Below, one piece after another: positions 13,001-22,051 of a stretch of 64,000 bases of DNA. Source of the DNA: Nipponacmea schrenckii. Lineage: Eukaryota; Mollusca; Gastropoda; Lottiidae. The position numbers were made by a program, and so were the translations under genes. The stretch covers positions 20,666,338 through 20,730,337 of the forward strand of contig CM060199.1 in the NCBI GenBank assembly GCA_030562195.1, given 5' to 3'. The notes under the pieces are model-generated. The model was not told the DNA's origin. It saw only the letters and a program-made list of their open reading frames with translations, and did no database searches. The first letter of the stretch is position 1; each line of letters opens with the position of its first letter.

Positions 13001-16000
13001 TTTGTTGGTAAATAAAAACTATCGATTATATTCGGTGCTTCAGCGGACAACTTTCAATATTTGGAAATTTTAAGGTTACAATTTCTCGATAGAAATTGTG
13101 TTGTGTTCATATTAATTAAAAAACGTTTAATTCCTACCATGGCAATGTCATTCTAAGACCATCACTACTATATAGAAGTCAATTTAAAAACTATAATAAT
13201 GATAGAAGGTTTATTACCTTTTCTTCAAATAGCAAAACCTCTGTCCCATGGTCTCCATGTTCATGGTCGCCATGTGCGTGATTAACGTAACTGTTATTAA
13301 GCGTTTCCAGCACTTCTTCCAATTGCGCTTCATTAGTCCCACCATGTCCAGTAGCTACCAGAGATTTAGACAACTCTGTTCGGTAAAAGTTGATGTCTTT
13401 CCCTGTAAGGTTAACCATTTGTTGACAGAATTGGTTAACGTTTATCAAATGGTACAAAACCACGGTAGCAAAATCTTCAAATTGGGTCTCATTGACACCC
13501 GTAGTTGATGAGCCACCAGAAATAGTTACCAAATCTTCCGCTACAAAACACTGAAATTAAACAATAAAAAATGTTCAGCAAGTTGGTGGTAGATGACAAG
13601 TTAACATTCGTTTTCAGCAGATGCTGCTATTGCAAACAAAGTAGTTGTAAAAAGTTTTAGTAGTTTGTACATGGTTGGATTAGTTCCAACTGGATAATTC
13701 CTTATTAGTTCAGAAGAAGATTAGGCATATTAGATATAGATTGAGTTATGAAACATCAGAGGTAGTCACATATTCCAGTGTATGGTCCAACGTCAAAAAT
13801 ATGTTATCAATAAAAGTTCAAGCTCAAAGTAAATAAACACAATGTTTTCATAATATATTGCAATGTTCAAGATCTCAAAAATGTCCCTGTTCCAGCTTTC
13901 GATGAGAAGTGTCGTAAGTATAATGTAACCTTACATTAAAAAATACACATCAGGGTAGTGAAAGGTCTACGATAGTGCCTTATAATTATAAAGGTAAGTC
14001 AACTATCAATAATTTATATATGTTCTTTCAGAGTAATATAAACCCGGTGTTCTGCGTAATAAATATGTACATTTTGCTTAATTATATTAATGAACACTTG
14101 TTATATCACTCTGTATTAGGGAGGGGGGTTGTTTGAGCAATAAACTGTTACCCTATGGCGGTTATGGTCATATATCAGGTAGCTTATATTTAAGCTTTCA
14201 AGACATGCCAAATTTAATTGAAATATAAGCATGGGCTGAAGAAACACCATTTTTTTGCGTTTCAGCGTATGCAACTTACGACATGGAAAAATTAATCAAG
14301 TGTTCCACGTGATACTTTTCAGACGAAAAAGAAGTTTTCAAGGAACAAGGCAACGCAGTGTGCAACGCTGGTTAGTCTACCACAAAATCGGACATGAAAA
14401 GCGCTTGCTTGACTCCGTACAACTGTATAGATCTTGAAAAGAATTGAAAAAAAAAGAAATACTTGAAATTATTCAAATACGAGTAAATGCATAAAAGTTG
14501 TTTTCCAGCAAAAACATTTCTCGATTTTGTTTAAGAACGAGTAAGTGCATAAAAGTGGTATTACAGCGAAGAAAAAAAATTCTTGAATTTGTTTAAATAC
14601 GAGTAAATGCATAAAAGTGGTTTGAAATTGTTTACATATTTCATGTTTACATCTACATAAAAATGATAATTAACTACATAAACAAACGTAAGAGACAAAA
14701 ATGACGAATTGTTTTACTCGTTAACTTTGACACCCATTTATCAGTTATAGTGAAGACTCCAGTCAACGTCACCAATTAAATTAGTTTTTACACAGTGAGT
14801 CAAACATAGGCTAATGACGTTGCCACAAATCATTTGACATTTTTATGGTTTTCAATTGTTTGGTTTGTATCGTATCGCTTTAAATTATATCATTATCAGC
14901 ATATTGATGATCCTTTGGCATGTGTAAAGGGCTGGTCTGGTATACCAACTCTTAAGATGACCAACTGATCAAATCTTTTCAACTTGGCCAATATCAGTCT
15001 TTTTTGGTTACTTGGTGTACAGAATCCCTCTATAATCTAATAAAACTAAGTAATAATCCATTAAACTAAGTATGTAATGCTTAAACACGCTAACAATAAG
15101 TTAATTTGGTTTAATGGATATGTCATCATATAATTATATGAGATTCTTTTATCTGACAAATCAACTGATGAATCAATGTTTTAACCAAATTTAAGACTTT
15201 AAATTTATATGTCCTTTATGAGAGGTAGTGTTCCTATTAGTAGATAGAAGATCAAGTTGCTGAAATTAAGGAAAACTATACACCAAAATCTAGAAAATTA
15301 CAATTCTTATCTTATCTGAAAGGTTTAACAAAAAAAAATTCCTGTCGTTAATTTCCAAAAGGTCTAAATTAGTTGAAGGCTTTGACTGAAACTATTGAAA
15401 TTGAAAGTAAAAGATTTCTAATATGATATTCATTGACTTCTACGTATTTACTTGATCAAACTGAAATTGTTTATACTTTATAAAAAGTACAGTGTTATTA
15501 ACGGCTGCATAGTTTCAGTCAAAACCTTCAAAAATACGTTGTCAACATAATACAGTATACTGTTTTTCAAAAATAGGTGGTAAACATAATTTACCGTTTT
15601 TCTGCTGTTTTCATTAAATCTTTACTTTAGTTTTCTAACATTAACCTTTTAACTAATTTCGACATTTAAGAAATTAACGGCAGGATTTGTTTGGTTAAAC
15701 CTTTCAGATAAGATAAGAATTGTGGTGTATAGTTTTCCCTAATTCAGCAACTTAATTGTATACTACCGCTCAAAAAAAGGACATATAAATTTAAAGTCTT
15801 AAACTTGGTTAATATATTGATTCATCAGTTGGTCTTGTCAGATAAAAGAATCTTATATAATTATATGATGATATATCCATTAAACCAACTTGTGATTTGT
15901 CATCTGAAGGGGTTCAGGACAGCGGTCCAATCCTTTGCATGTGCGTCGGTGACATTTTGAATTTTCTATATGCTTTAGCACATACAAAGGATTGAACCCC

Positions 16001-19000
16001 TAAATCACAAGCTTACGTGAACTGATTACAAAAATTTATAGATCCCATATAAAATGGCAGACTTATTGGTTTTATTTTCTTATGTTTCTTTCATCAATAA
16101 TTTATGATTATTGATCCTTATTCTCTTTTATATATATATACATATTTTTACACAAAATAGAACAATCTGTAATACACATTCTTTTGCATTGAAAGCCGAC
16201 AAAACAGGACCTATACCCGTTCCGTGCACATGATATTATGTGCCACAAATGCTATTTCATGTGAGTTGGTCCGATATACCATTTTTTTTAGATTTTTTTC
16301 ACCACGTTCAAAGCCAAATTTTACACAAAGCTGAACCATTAATGGTATCGATCGACATTGTCAGCTATTCTACAATGCCCCTGTGCCCCACACTATATCA
16401 AAATACAGCTTCATTTAAAGAGAAGAAAATCCTTCCCCTCGGTTGTTGTTGGAAATCAATAAAGAGGCTGCTAATGCCCGTCTTCATAAGACCATTAGCT
16501 GAAGAAGACGTTGTGTGGTACCATGCAGGGTACGGGGACATCTGACAATGTTTAAACTTTAATTTTTGTCGAAATACAATTTAAAAGTCTTGAGATTCGG
16601 TTGTCAGGAAATGATTAAGTTCTGATTTTATACTATTTCGGTCACTTGACATAAGAAACGAAATGAGAATTTACAACCACCATTTGTTCGACGCAACTTG
16701 AAGGTCTTTAACCTAATGATTTACAGTTACTAAGAATTTTTCGCATTTGTTGTCAAATTAAATACAGAAAATCATACGAACAATGTGAAATATATGAATA
16801 TGAATGTATACCTGTATTACTGTGACCAGGAATAACAAACAATTACAAAACAATAGAATAATGTGATCTTGAGGGCAAATCTTAAATACATGTAGTGTGG
16901 GTCTTATGCATTCCGATTCACCGTTAACACGCCATCAGTGAACATACCTGTTGTCATAGTGTAACAGAATCTCTTAAAATCTGGAAAACTAACTAAACTC
17001 AATGTATAAAGCGTTTTTAAATAATCAAATGCACCTCTATGGATATTACAAAAGTTTTTTGGATATTTATTTATTTTTTCATGTTATTTATGGCAGCAGG
17101 TATATTTACTTATGAGCCAAATTCAATCTTAGACGCAGTATTTAATAACTACTTGAACTGCCAAAAAAGAAGAAATGGAATTGTGTTTAAATCGGACTTC
17201 GATGAGCCAATTTTGTTTTGATCGAAGATCCATTTTATTGAATAATAATAGACTGTAAGAAACATATGAAACACAAAATCACCGTTTACCTCAATACGTA
17301 ATATTCTATTTATATTTGGGTAGATAAACATATGTTATTCGTTCCTCAAGAAACTATTAAATGATATTAGAAAGAAATGGATTAACAACAATGGAATAAT
17401 TGCATTAAAAATTTATTTATTTGGTTTAGTGTCTAACCTTTCGAATTTGGGCAACGTTATAAAGCGTGCATAGTGTCCATTCCAAAACTATTTTAAGTAA
17501 CCCTTTTGAGTTATTGTTTATTTTTTTGCGTAAGCAAACTATGTATTTCAGTAAAAAGAAAAAGTTATTGTAGAAAAATATGTCTAGTATTTATTCTTAC
17601 GGAAACTAATAATATTGAGCCATTTTTAAGGCGAACACCAAAATAAGGTCAAACTGCTTGATTAAAATTTAATACATTCCATTTTTATTCACCACTTTTG
17701 AAGCATATTTAGTTTTATCAAGTAGATACGTGGATGTAAATATCATATTATAGAAATTGTTTGCATACTACCCCTTTGATGTCGTGTTTCGGTGTATTGT
17801 CTCATTAGTATGCCTAGCAGTAAAGAAGAGTGAAGTCTTTCATTGGTTAGCAGTGTTGCGATTTCGTCTGAATATATTACATGTAGTGACCGATTTTTGT
17901 CATTACATGTAAATTCTATATAATGGCCCCTTAAGGAGACACGGACCTTATTCAAATGATACAATTATTATAATAATACAAAATATTAGTATAAATATGA
18001 ATAAGAGGAGCATTGTATAAGTAGCCAAGTTATAAATAAGTGAACCAGGATTTTCAAAAACCAAGTGACCTAAACTGGGATGAGGCCGAAAACGTCAATA
18101 AGTGGGACAAAATGAGTAAAACGTAGTATAGGTATGAAAGGAATAAGTAATGCATAACATAGATCACCTACCAAAATACATTTTTACATTTTATGACAAG
18201 ATGATAAATAAAGAATAGAAATTTTTCTATATTTTCATAACAAGGGTTTAAGTCAGTGTATATACACAACTATAGGAGTTATATAGTTTATATTACGATG
18301 TTTGCTGCTTGAGCAGCTGAGTTGTTTTAGAACGTAGTTTGTGGTTTTATCAGATTGTTGGTTTGCAACTTCAACTGTCATAAAAACTTGTGGGTCTGGA
18401 CATTGGCCAGGTAGGATTTTGATCTTAAAAGGTGGTTGGATGCATCAGCTGACCTTTTTGATCAGGTTGTTGGTTAGCAACTTCACCACTTAAGTTTTTC
18501 TGTTCTTTTATTGGAGTCGATTTGGTCACATGATAGGTATGCCAGTTATGTTCTTTTTGGTCAGATCGTTGGTTTGTACATGTGTATCTTCGACAGCTTA
18601 GTAATTTCAAAAGATAGTTTACCGTTTGATCATTTAAGTTTTTACCAGCTGGTCAGTCTGAGGTTTCATGAGCTATGTTAACTTGGTAATCTCAACATCC
18701 AATTGACTTTTAAAGTTTGTAGTTTTATGACTATGTCATAAACTAACGTTTGTTTGGATCAGACAGGTGTTTTGCGACTTCAACAGTTGCGTTGATTTTA
18801 AAATATGGCTGGTTTTTGGTTTGATATTCTCAGTTAATTATGCATTCTTGGATAACGAAGTTGTATTGAAAAGCTGGTTAATTGTGTTGATTTATACCTA
18901 AGGTTTGGTCAACTTATTGGTTTATTATCCAATAATGGTTTAGAATTTAATCATCAAGTTGCAAGAAGCTGGTTTGTATATTGGCAAGCTGTGTTCTGAA

Positions 19001-21819
19001 CTTGAGGACATGCAACATCAATCTGGATGTTTGACAAGAGAGCATTCATCAATTACCAATAACAGATGATTCACGTCTCTCACTGTTGTACTATGGAACA
19101 GGTTATTTGCAATGGATGGATGTGCAATGTCAGGTTGTCCCCTCGTGTGATATGTGTCATTCATTAATAGTTTGGGTGGTTTACATACTTATCAAAAGTT
19201 GAGACTTCGTAATAAATCATTTACTTGTCAAGCCTGGGGCCAATTTAGTGTAACACACTTTTTATTTTTATAATTTGGCTGATGGACACCTTATAAACGC
19301 ATCATGACCAAATATCCCTTTGATTATTTCTATATGAGTCAAATGATACAATAGTATATCACTCTGCCGTGAACTGACTTAAATTTTATTTTATTTTTTC
19401 AATACACGCTGAATTATTTCTTTATTATTTGTCGCCTTAGAATAAAAATAGCAATAGAATATTTGTTTTCACGTGGGTACGTCTTGCTGAAAAACCAAAA
19501 GCTTTAAAATAAATTATGGTCGTTAGGAGTATTTAGGATGGGGGCAATTTCAAGTCCTTTGTCCAAAATACTGACAAATTCTAATAGTCACCACCGTTAG
19601 ACAAATAGACACAGACAAAATCTATCTGGAGGTCACCGTTGTTCAAACCAAGGACAAATTATGATGGTCAACGTCGTTTAAAACATATTCTTGTGATCAC
19701 GGCATCAAAACACTGATAAATTCTGATAGTCATCACCGTTAGGCCCATTGACACAGACAAAATCTGTGTTTTCCGCCGTTTAATACATGGACATGGTCAC
19801 TGTCATTCAAAACAACGACAGATTATGATGGTCACCGTCGTGTACAAAACAGACAAATTCTGGTAGTTTACCACCGTTAGGCCTATACATACAGACAACA
19901 ATTTCTGATGATCACGGTCGATTGAGATAAGAAAACAAGCCTGTTCGAAAATATATGGACATATTCCGTCTCTGTCGTTTAATATAAGGCCTAATTCCTG
20001 AGGCAATCATTCGAGATAATGTCAAATCTTAGCAACCAATTTCCTAAGAAAGAAAGATTTCGAGTTAATACATCATCTGAGACGAACGCAAATTCTAATG
20101 GTCATATCATGGCAAATTCAGGTGGTCCAATCTCAAATTCGAGATAAGATATATAGTTAGACGGCCACGGTCATTTCAGATAATACAAATATGTGGACGT
20201 AAGCGTTTGTAACGATTTGTCACCACCAGTATCCAAAATTCTAAGGGCATTAGTGTCCGCTACGCTTCATCATAATTTGATGAACTTCTTCTGTAAAACG
20301 CGTTATCGGTCAGTAAAACTGAAAGACGGTATCGGTTTTCACTCTTTCGATTAGCCAAATGGTTTTACCGACGGCTCGACGACCATAATCATCTTTTACC
20401 GACCGATTCCACGGTTATTCGAAAATAGGGGTAATGTAGACGAAAAGTTTGGCAAAAAATATGATTTGAGTTACGTTTTGTCAGTCAAAGGGTCACGCTA
20501 CGCCCTTACTAAATTCTGGGGCATGGTCAGTATATTCTACCATCAGAATAAGAAGAGTTAATGTATGTGAAATGGGGTTTGACCTTGTCAGTTAGCTGAC
20601 AGTAAGACGTATGTTAAAATATGTATACAGGATGTTTTCTGTGACGGATCTACCTGAAATCGTAAATTATACATAAGGAAATTACACGACACACATAGCG
20701 TAATTTTGTTCATTAATTGGAGTATCTGTCAAGTTACAAAGAAGGAGAACCAAATCAATGTCTATTTAAACCCTATGTATATCGAGCGCACCCTAAAAAA
20801 CGTCAAATGAAATAGTTTGCTGACTGATTTGAAGACTTTCAAAAAAAAACAAGGCTGTCGACTGTCGCTATCCGTCGTGAAGTACCCGAAATTGCAAAAG
20901 GGTATATTTTAAATTTCTACTGAAGTTTACATTTTGATAAACTGTAGTTTGTCACGTGACGCTATGGCGTAGTCAAGGTACAACAATGACGCTCGCTATC
21001 TAAGATTTGTAATCATTTATTCAATTTGTCACGTGATCTTTTGCGTTTACACACCAATAATGCTAATAAGACAAACGATTAATTCTTAATTGTATAGGGA
21101 CGAGCAAAAATGATCTGGTTACGAGTTACTTCACTGAGACATCCATAACGTTAAAGTCCATTCCATTCTGAGATTTCTGAAGCATTTCTTTTTTAATGTA
21201 TAGGGGGCGCCAAGATAAGGACCAAAGGTCCAAATGGCAAAAGAAGGCAAAGACAAATTGAGAAAATCAATGAAGACGACATGAATTCACGTTAATCCAT
21301 TAAGATCGAAATGAGTGAAACACACGGGTGTGAAAAGGAATATCAAAAATCTAGAGATATAATTTCGATATTGTTTCCAGAAAATGGTTCAGGAGCGCAA
21401 GCAGTGGCCATAGACAATTCTTTCACTACAAACTATTGAATGTTGGAGATCGGGAGCTCGAAGCTGGGTCTGCTTTATAGTAGAATAGCGGATGTCACAA
21501 TAATAGGCGCTTTCAAATAACACAAAAAAAAAAAAAAAAAAAATAAATAATAATAATAGTAATGATTAAGAAATCTTACCATTGTTTCCAAGCATGATGC
21601 CGTTTCGGTCGGATTACAAGTATATACATGAAAAATATTATCCAAAAATGTTTCTATTTTATTCACTGGAATATTTTCACCGGTTAATTGAAGATTTTTT
21701 AAGATTTCATCAAATATATCCAGTCCGCCATGGTGGTGTTCTTCGTGACTGGTAGCTTTGACTCCATTTAAAATTACAAGAAATACAAAAATTGTCGACA
21801 ATTTCTTAACCATCCACAT
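3965..21819 (-). CDS. SLC39A4/12-like: Zinc transporter, ZIP4/ZIP12-type (SLC39 family), 14 coding exons, complete
   Basis: I joined 14 exons by hand. All introns are GT-AG, phases agree at every junction, and the CDS totals 2004 bp (667 residues and a TAG). ZIP proteins move Zn2+ (some also other divalent metals) into the cytosol; ZIP4/ZIP12-type members sit in the plasma membrane with a large extracellular N-terminus. Seen here: a hydrophobic signal peptide (residues ~5-22), Cys-bounded ectodomain repeats (from residues 81 and 192), His-rich stretches (~170-183 and ~273-283), a PAL-like domain with CPSLIYQQ at 341-348, then eight membrane segments. TM4 carries HNFAD (530-534) and TM5 HELPHE (559-564), the binuclear metal-site motifs of the LIV-1 branch. 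HLLPE ends TM2. Length is close to vertebrate ZIP4/ZIP12 (about 650-690). Whether it is nearer ZIP4 or ZIP12 cannot be settled by eye; an ancestral ZIP4/12 form is likely in an invertebrate. No frame lesions seen. Confidence 0.93.
4250..4840. repeat. 45-bp tandem array in ZIP intron 13, ~13 copies
   Basis: Unit GGAGACCATTCAGACTAGGT plus TGATATAAAGAGAATGATAG plus ATAAT. Some units are shortened (near 4495 and 4610). The unit is a multiple of three, so the minus strand shows a long open frame of repeated [15 protein letters not shown]; with intron position and no homologue this is not read as a gene. Confidence 0.9.
4975..5162 (-). CDS. SLC39A4/12-like: ZIP exon 13 (residues 566-628): TM6 and TM7
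   Basis: [19 protein letters not shown] continues directly from HELPHELG as in all LIV-1-type ZIPs, then TM6 ([13 protein letters not shown]) and TM7 ([18 protein letters not shown]). Phase 0 out, donor GTAGGT. The intron to the last exon contains the 45-bp tandem array. Confidence 0.95.
5290..5515 (+). repeat. Dispersed repeat family A, copy 1 (ZIP intron 12)
   Basis: Shares ATGCA.CG.GCAATRAGGG, CGCCAGGA-GATGAACC-AACTCTTTT and TCCCAA.ACTAG with the copies near 9100 and 25700. Diverged, no coding capacity. SINE-like by size, but no A and B box recognised. Confidence 0.5.
5582..5734 (-). CDS. SLC39A4/12-like: ZIP exon 12 (residues 515-566): TM4 and TM5, metal-site motifs
   Basis: Carries the catalytic-like core of the transporter: [17 protein letters not shown] (TM4; H530, N531, D534) and [11 protein letters not shown] (TM5; H559, E560, H563, E564). 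These residues coordinate the binuclear metal centre in structurally characterised ZIPs. The Cys before HELPHE is as in ZIP4-type proteins. Donor GTAAGG. Confidence 0.97.
5962..6037 (-). CDS. SLC39A4/12-like: ZIP exon 11 (residues 490-515): cytosolic TM3-TM4 loop
   Basis: Hydrophilic [20 protein letters not shown] followed by a Lys-containing end; acceptor TTTTTAG, donor GTAAGT, phase 0 in and 1 out. The loop is short compared with vertebrate ZIP4. Confidence 0.85.
6248..6283 (-). CDS. SLC39A4/12-like: ZIP exon 10 (residues 478-489): 36-bp microexon in the cytosolic loop
   Basis: Acceptor TTATTGTAG, twelve codons [12 protein letters not shown], donor GTAAGT, phase 0 on both sides. Because the exon is a multiple of three and phase-symmetric it could be skipped without shifting frame. 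It adds two His to the variable TM3-TM4 loop, where other ZIPs hold His-rich zinc-sensing segments. Confidence 0.75.
6639..6697 (-). CDS. SLC39A4/12-like: ZIP exon 9 (residues 458-477): rest of TM3
   Basis: Only 59 bp. It completes the split Gly and reads [19 protein letters not shown], the family-typical G-LY-FFL-E core of TM3 followed by the start of the cytosolic loop. Acceptor TTTTTCAG, donor GTAAGT, phase 0 out. Confidence 0.9.
6950..8098 (-). mobile_element. Hairpin-ended modular repeat element, copy 2 (inverse orientation, in ZIP intron 8)
   Basis: Read on the minus strand it begins TATACGTCCGTCTGTCCGTC (8098 leftwards), runs through about six to seven monomers of 115-165 bp that share GAGTTATTGCCC and AAACTTGG.ATGAG, and ends with GTGGGCGTATGTAAC (ATACGCCCAC on plus at 6973-6982) and the palindrome around 6955-6968. 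The last ~140 bp match 3640-3775 in inverse orientation, including AGATAGCTTGCC. It lacks the left hairpin of copy 1. Confidence 0.7.
8150..8243 (-). CDS. SLC39A4/12-like: ZIP exon 8 (residues 427-458): outer loop and start of TM3
   Basis: [16 protein letters not shown] is a His-rich extracellular TM2-TM3 loop; [13 protein letters not shown] begins TM3. Phase 0 in, phase 1 out, donor GTATGT. An inverted-oriented copy of the hairpin-ended repeat element begins about 52 bases beyond the donor. Confidence 0.9.
8594..8763 (-). CDS. SLC39A4/12-like: ZIP exon 7 (residues 370-426): TM1 and TM2
   Basis: [19 protein letters not shown] forms TM1, a short Cys-containing cytosolic loop follows, and [20 protein letters not shown] forms TM2 with the family-typical SDALLHL.PE ending. 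The donor is GTTTGT, less canonical than the other introns but the frame and homology on both sides fix it. Confidence 0.93.
9095..9300 (+). repeat. Dispersed repeat family A, copy 2 (ZIP intron 6)
   Basis: GGAGTTTTTACGTCCTACTC, GCCATGCAGCGTGCAATGAG, CCTACTCTTTTTGCCATTTC and CCTGTAGCACACAGGGCCTC are shared with the copy at 25700-25890. Confidence 0.6.
9584..9755 (-). CDS. SLC39A4/12-like: ZIP exon 6 (residues 313-370): PAL-motif-containing domain
   Basis: Reads [13 protein letters not shown], then [13 protein letters not shown]. This is the dimerising PAL-containing domain of LIV-1-type ZIPs, with the central Ala of the usual Pro-Ala-Leu replaced by Ser (P342-S343-L344). The Cys at 316, 341 and 353 are in the usual disulfide neighbourhood. 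Acceptor TTTACAG, donor GTAAGT, phase 1 out. Confidence 0.92.
10275..10426 (-). CDS. SLC39A4/12-like: ZIP exon 5 (residues 262-312): His-rich and basic linker
   Basis: Contains [15 protein letters not shown], a second His-rich metal-binding-like stretch followed by a basic run, then [11 protein letters not shown]. Such linkers between the N-terminal helix-rich domain and the PAL-motif domain are typical of ZIP4/ZIP12-like proteins. The basic stretches are possible proteolytic cleavage sites (inference). Phase 1 in, phase 0 out, donor GTAGGT. Confidence 0.88.
10826..10927 (-). CDS. SLC39A4/12-like: ZIP exon 4 (residues 228-262): ectodomain helices
   Basis: Completes the split His codon and reads [20 protein letters not shown] with no stop; the phase-1 entry and phase-1 exit (donor GTAATG after GAACAAG) both match neighbours. 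The Cys is in the place expected to pair within the second ectodomain repeat. Confidence 0.88.
11040..11460. repeat. Imperfect ~60-120-bp tandem repeats in ZIP intron 3
   Basis: Units contain AATCACTCTCAG.RTGAT, TGTAGTGTACATTGAGGAAT and CGCACTGG.AAT. About four recognisable copies, interrupted by family B copy 1. Open minus-strand frames here are by-products. Confidence 0.6.
11110..11225 (+). repeat. Dispersed repeat family B, copy 1 (ZIP intron 3)
   Basis: ATGCCAAGAGGTTTGGCCAA, TGGTAGAAAGGA and GGACTTGTGAACCTAAGTTG then TGTAAAATA are shared with 24106-24205. Ends in a T-rich tract in both copies. Confidence 0.6.
11478..11586 (-). CDS. SLC39A4/12-like: ZIP exon 3 (residues 192-228): second Cys-bounded ectodomain repeat
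   Basis: Opens [13 protein letters not shown], clearly related to the opening of exon 2, after a TTATTCAG acceptor. Continues to VYHLYS and ends one base into a His codon at a GTAAGT donor (phase 1). Confidence 0.9.
11672..11702. repeat. Homopolymer C/A tract in ZIP intron 2
   Basis: A run of about 15 C followed by about 9 A and GAAGAAG. Prone to sequencing length error. Confidence 0.8.
13218..13550 (-). CDS. SLC39A4/12-like: ZIP exon 2 (residues 81-191): first Cys-bounded ectodomain repeat, His-rich tail
   Basis: Acceptor TTTCAG, opens with CFVAEDLV and is read in phase 0 on both sides. It holds several N-glycosylation sequons (for example NET, NLT, NNS), a Cys pair shared with the following exons, and a His/Asp-rich stretch [13 protein letters not shown] near its end, a likely extracellular zinc-binding segment. 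Donor GTAATA. The 8-kb intron to exon 1 is the largest of the gene. Confidence 0.92.
13576..13700 (+). repeat. Dispersed repeat family D, copy 1 (start of ZIP intron 1 region)
   Basis: TGATGACAAGTTAAC-like (AGATGACAAGTTAACATTCG), GCAGATGCTGCTATTGCAAA and GTTGGATTAGTTCCAA align with 28650-28750. Lies ~26 bases upstream of the exon 2 acceptor on the coding strand. Confidence 0.5.
14440..14640 (+). repeat. ~70-bp tandem repeat, three copies, ZIP intron 1
   Basis: ACGAGTAARTGCATAAAAGT and TTCTCGATTTTGTTTAA-like segments occur three times, near 14480, 14540 and 14605. Confidence 0.7.
15105..15890. mobile_element. ~780-bp palindromic (foldback/MITE-like) element in ZIP intron 1
   Basis: The outer arm TTGGTTTAATGGATAT...TCATCATATAATTATAT (15108 on) returns inverted at ~15840-15890; so do ATCAACTGATGAATCAAT, CTTTAAATTTATATGTCCTT, AATTCTTATCTTATCTGAAA and TTGAAGG.TTTGACTGAAAC. 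Arms reach about 290 bases each with indels, leaving a ~120-bp centre. No open frame of note. No clear target-site duplication; a second copy of TCCATTAAACTAAG lies just left (15057-15070). Confidence 0.75.
15890..16013. repeat. Small inverted repeat abutting the palindrome
   Basis: CTTGTGATTT...GGGGTTCA...TCCTTTGCATGTGC pairs with GCACATACAAAGGATTGAAC CCCTAAATCACAAG on the other arm (arms ~34-56 bases, left arm with an insertion). A related CCTTTGGCATGTGTAAAGGG occurs at ~14910-14930. MITE-like. Confidence 0.65.
18300..18790. repeat. Degenerate tandem repeats in ZIP intron 1
   Basis: Recurring TCAGRTTGTTGGTTTGCAAC TTCA-type motifs near 18348, 18462, 18562 and 18760, about 100-200 bases apart, with TTTAAGTTTTT between. 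Strongly diverged. Confidence 0.4.
19575..19980. repeat. ~140-bp degenerate tandem repeat, about three copies, ZIP intron 1
   Basis: CACCGTTAGRC(A/C) followed by ACAGACAAAATCT recurs near 19590, 19733 and 19871; GACAAATTATGATGGTCA is shared by the inner parts. Weaker traces continue to ~20160. Confidence 0.55.
21580..21819 (-). CDS. SLC39A4/12-like: ZIP exon 1 (residues 1-80): start codon, signal peptide
   Basis: Starts [15 protein letters not shown], a basic then hydrophobic signal peptide, followed by His-rich HEEHHHGG and an acidic helical stretch. The ATG is preceded in frame by a TAA 12 bases upstream, so no longer N-terminus is possible within this exon; the Met at codon 3 is an alternative start. 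Ends ...CLETM, donor GTAAGA, phase 0. A long T tract lies about 35 bases into the intron on the coding strand. Confidence 0.9.
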
Positions 21820-21960
21820 GATGAGATATTAATTAGCTTTCTAATTGTCGAATAATTATTTCGTTTCGTTACCTCAATACGTTCTAAAGTTAAACAGAAT
21901 AGTGCCGTGTGCACAACTTCCCAACATACACTGTCTCTTTTCAAAATGGCGTCAACTAGT
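21820..21960 (-). promoter_or_regulatory. Putative ZIP promoter / leader with YY1-like and MRE-like motifs
   Basis: The first 140 bases upstream of the ZIP start codon. They hold TGCACAC on the minus strand (21907-21913), which fits the metal-response core TGCRCNC bound by MTF-1, and AAAATGGCGTC on the plus strand (21943-21953), resembling a YY1 site, a motif common at animal transcription starts. Both matches are short and could be chance. No TATA box seen. Confidence 0.3.
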
Positions 21961-22051
21961 TGTTTGACAACTGTTGGGTACGCGTGTTTTACCTTTTATT
22001 TATTGAATGTAACTAACCAAGTGAAACATACACCTCTCTGTCACATGATAG
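21946..22051 (+). CDS. Candidate first coding exon of an unknown divergent gene
   Basis: ATG in a strong context (A at -3, G at +4) opens 35 codons reading MASTSCLTTVGYACFTFYLL and on to LCHMI, a membrane-anchor-like N-terminus, ending at a possible donor G|GTAACC. It faces away from the ZIP start 127 bases away. I do not recognise the peptide and found no convincing second exon, so it could equally be non-coding leader of the YY1-motif type. Confidence 0.2.

Noticed and set aside
16240..16545. 101-codon plus frame in ZIP intron 1 ending ...[14 protein letters not shown]
   Set aside because: Starts at GTG, no recognised family, no splice context; may be an old mobile-element piece but I cannot support it.
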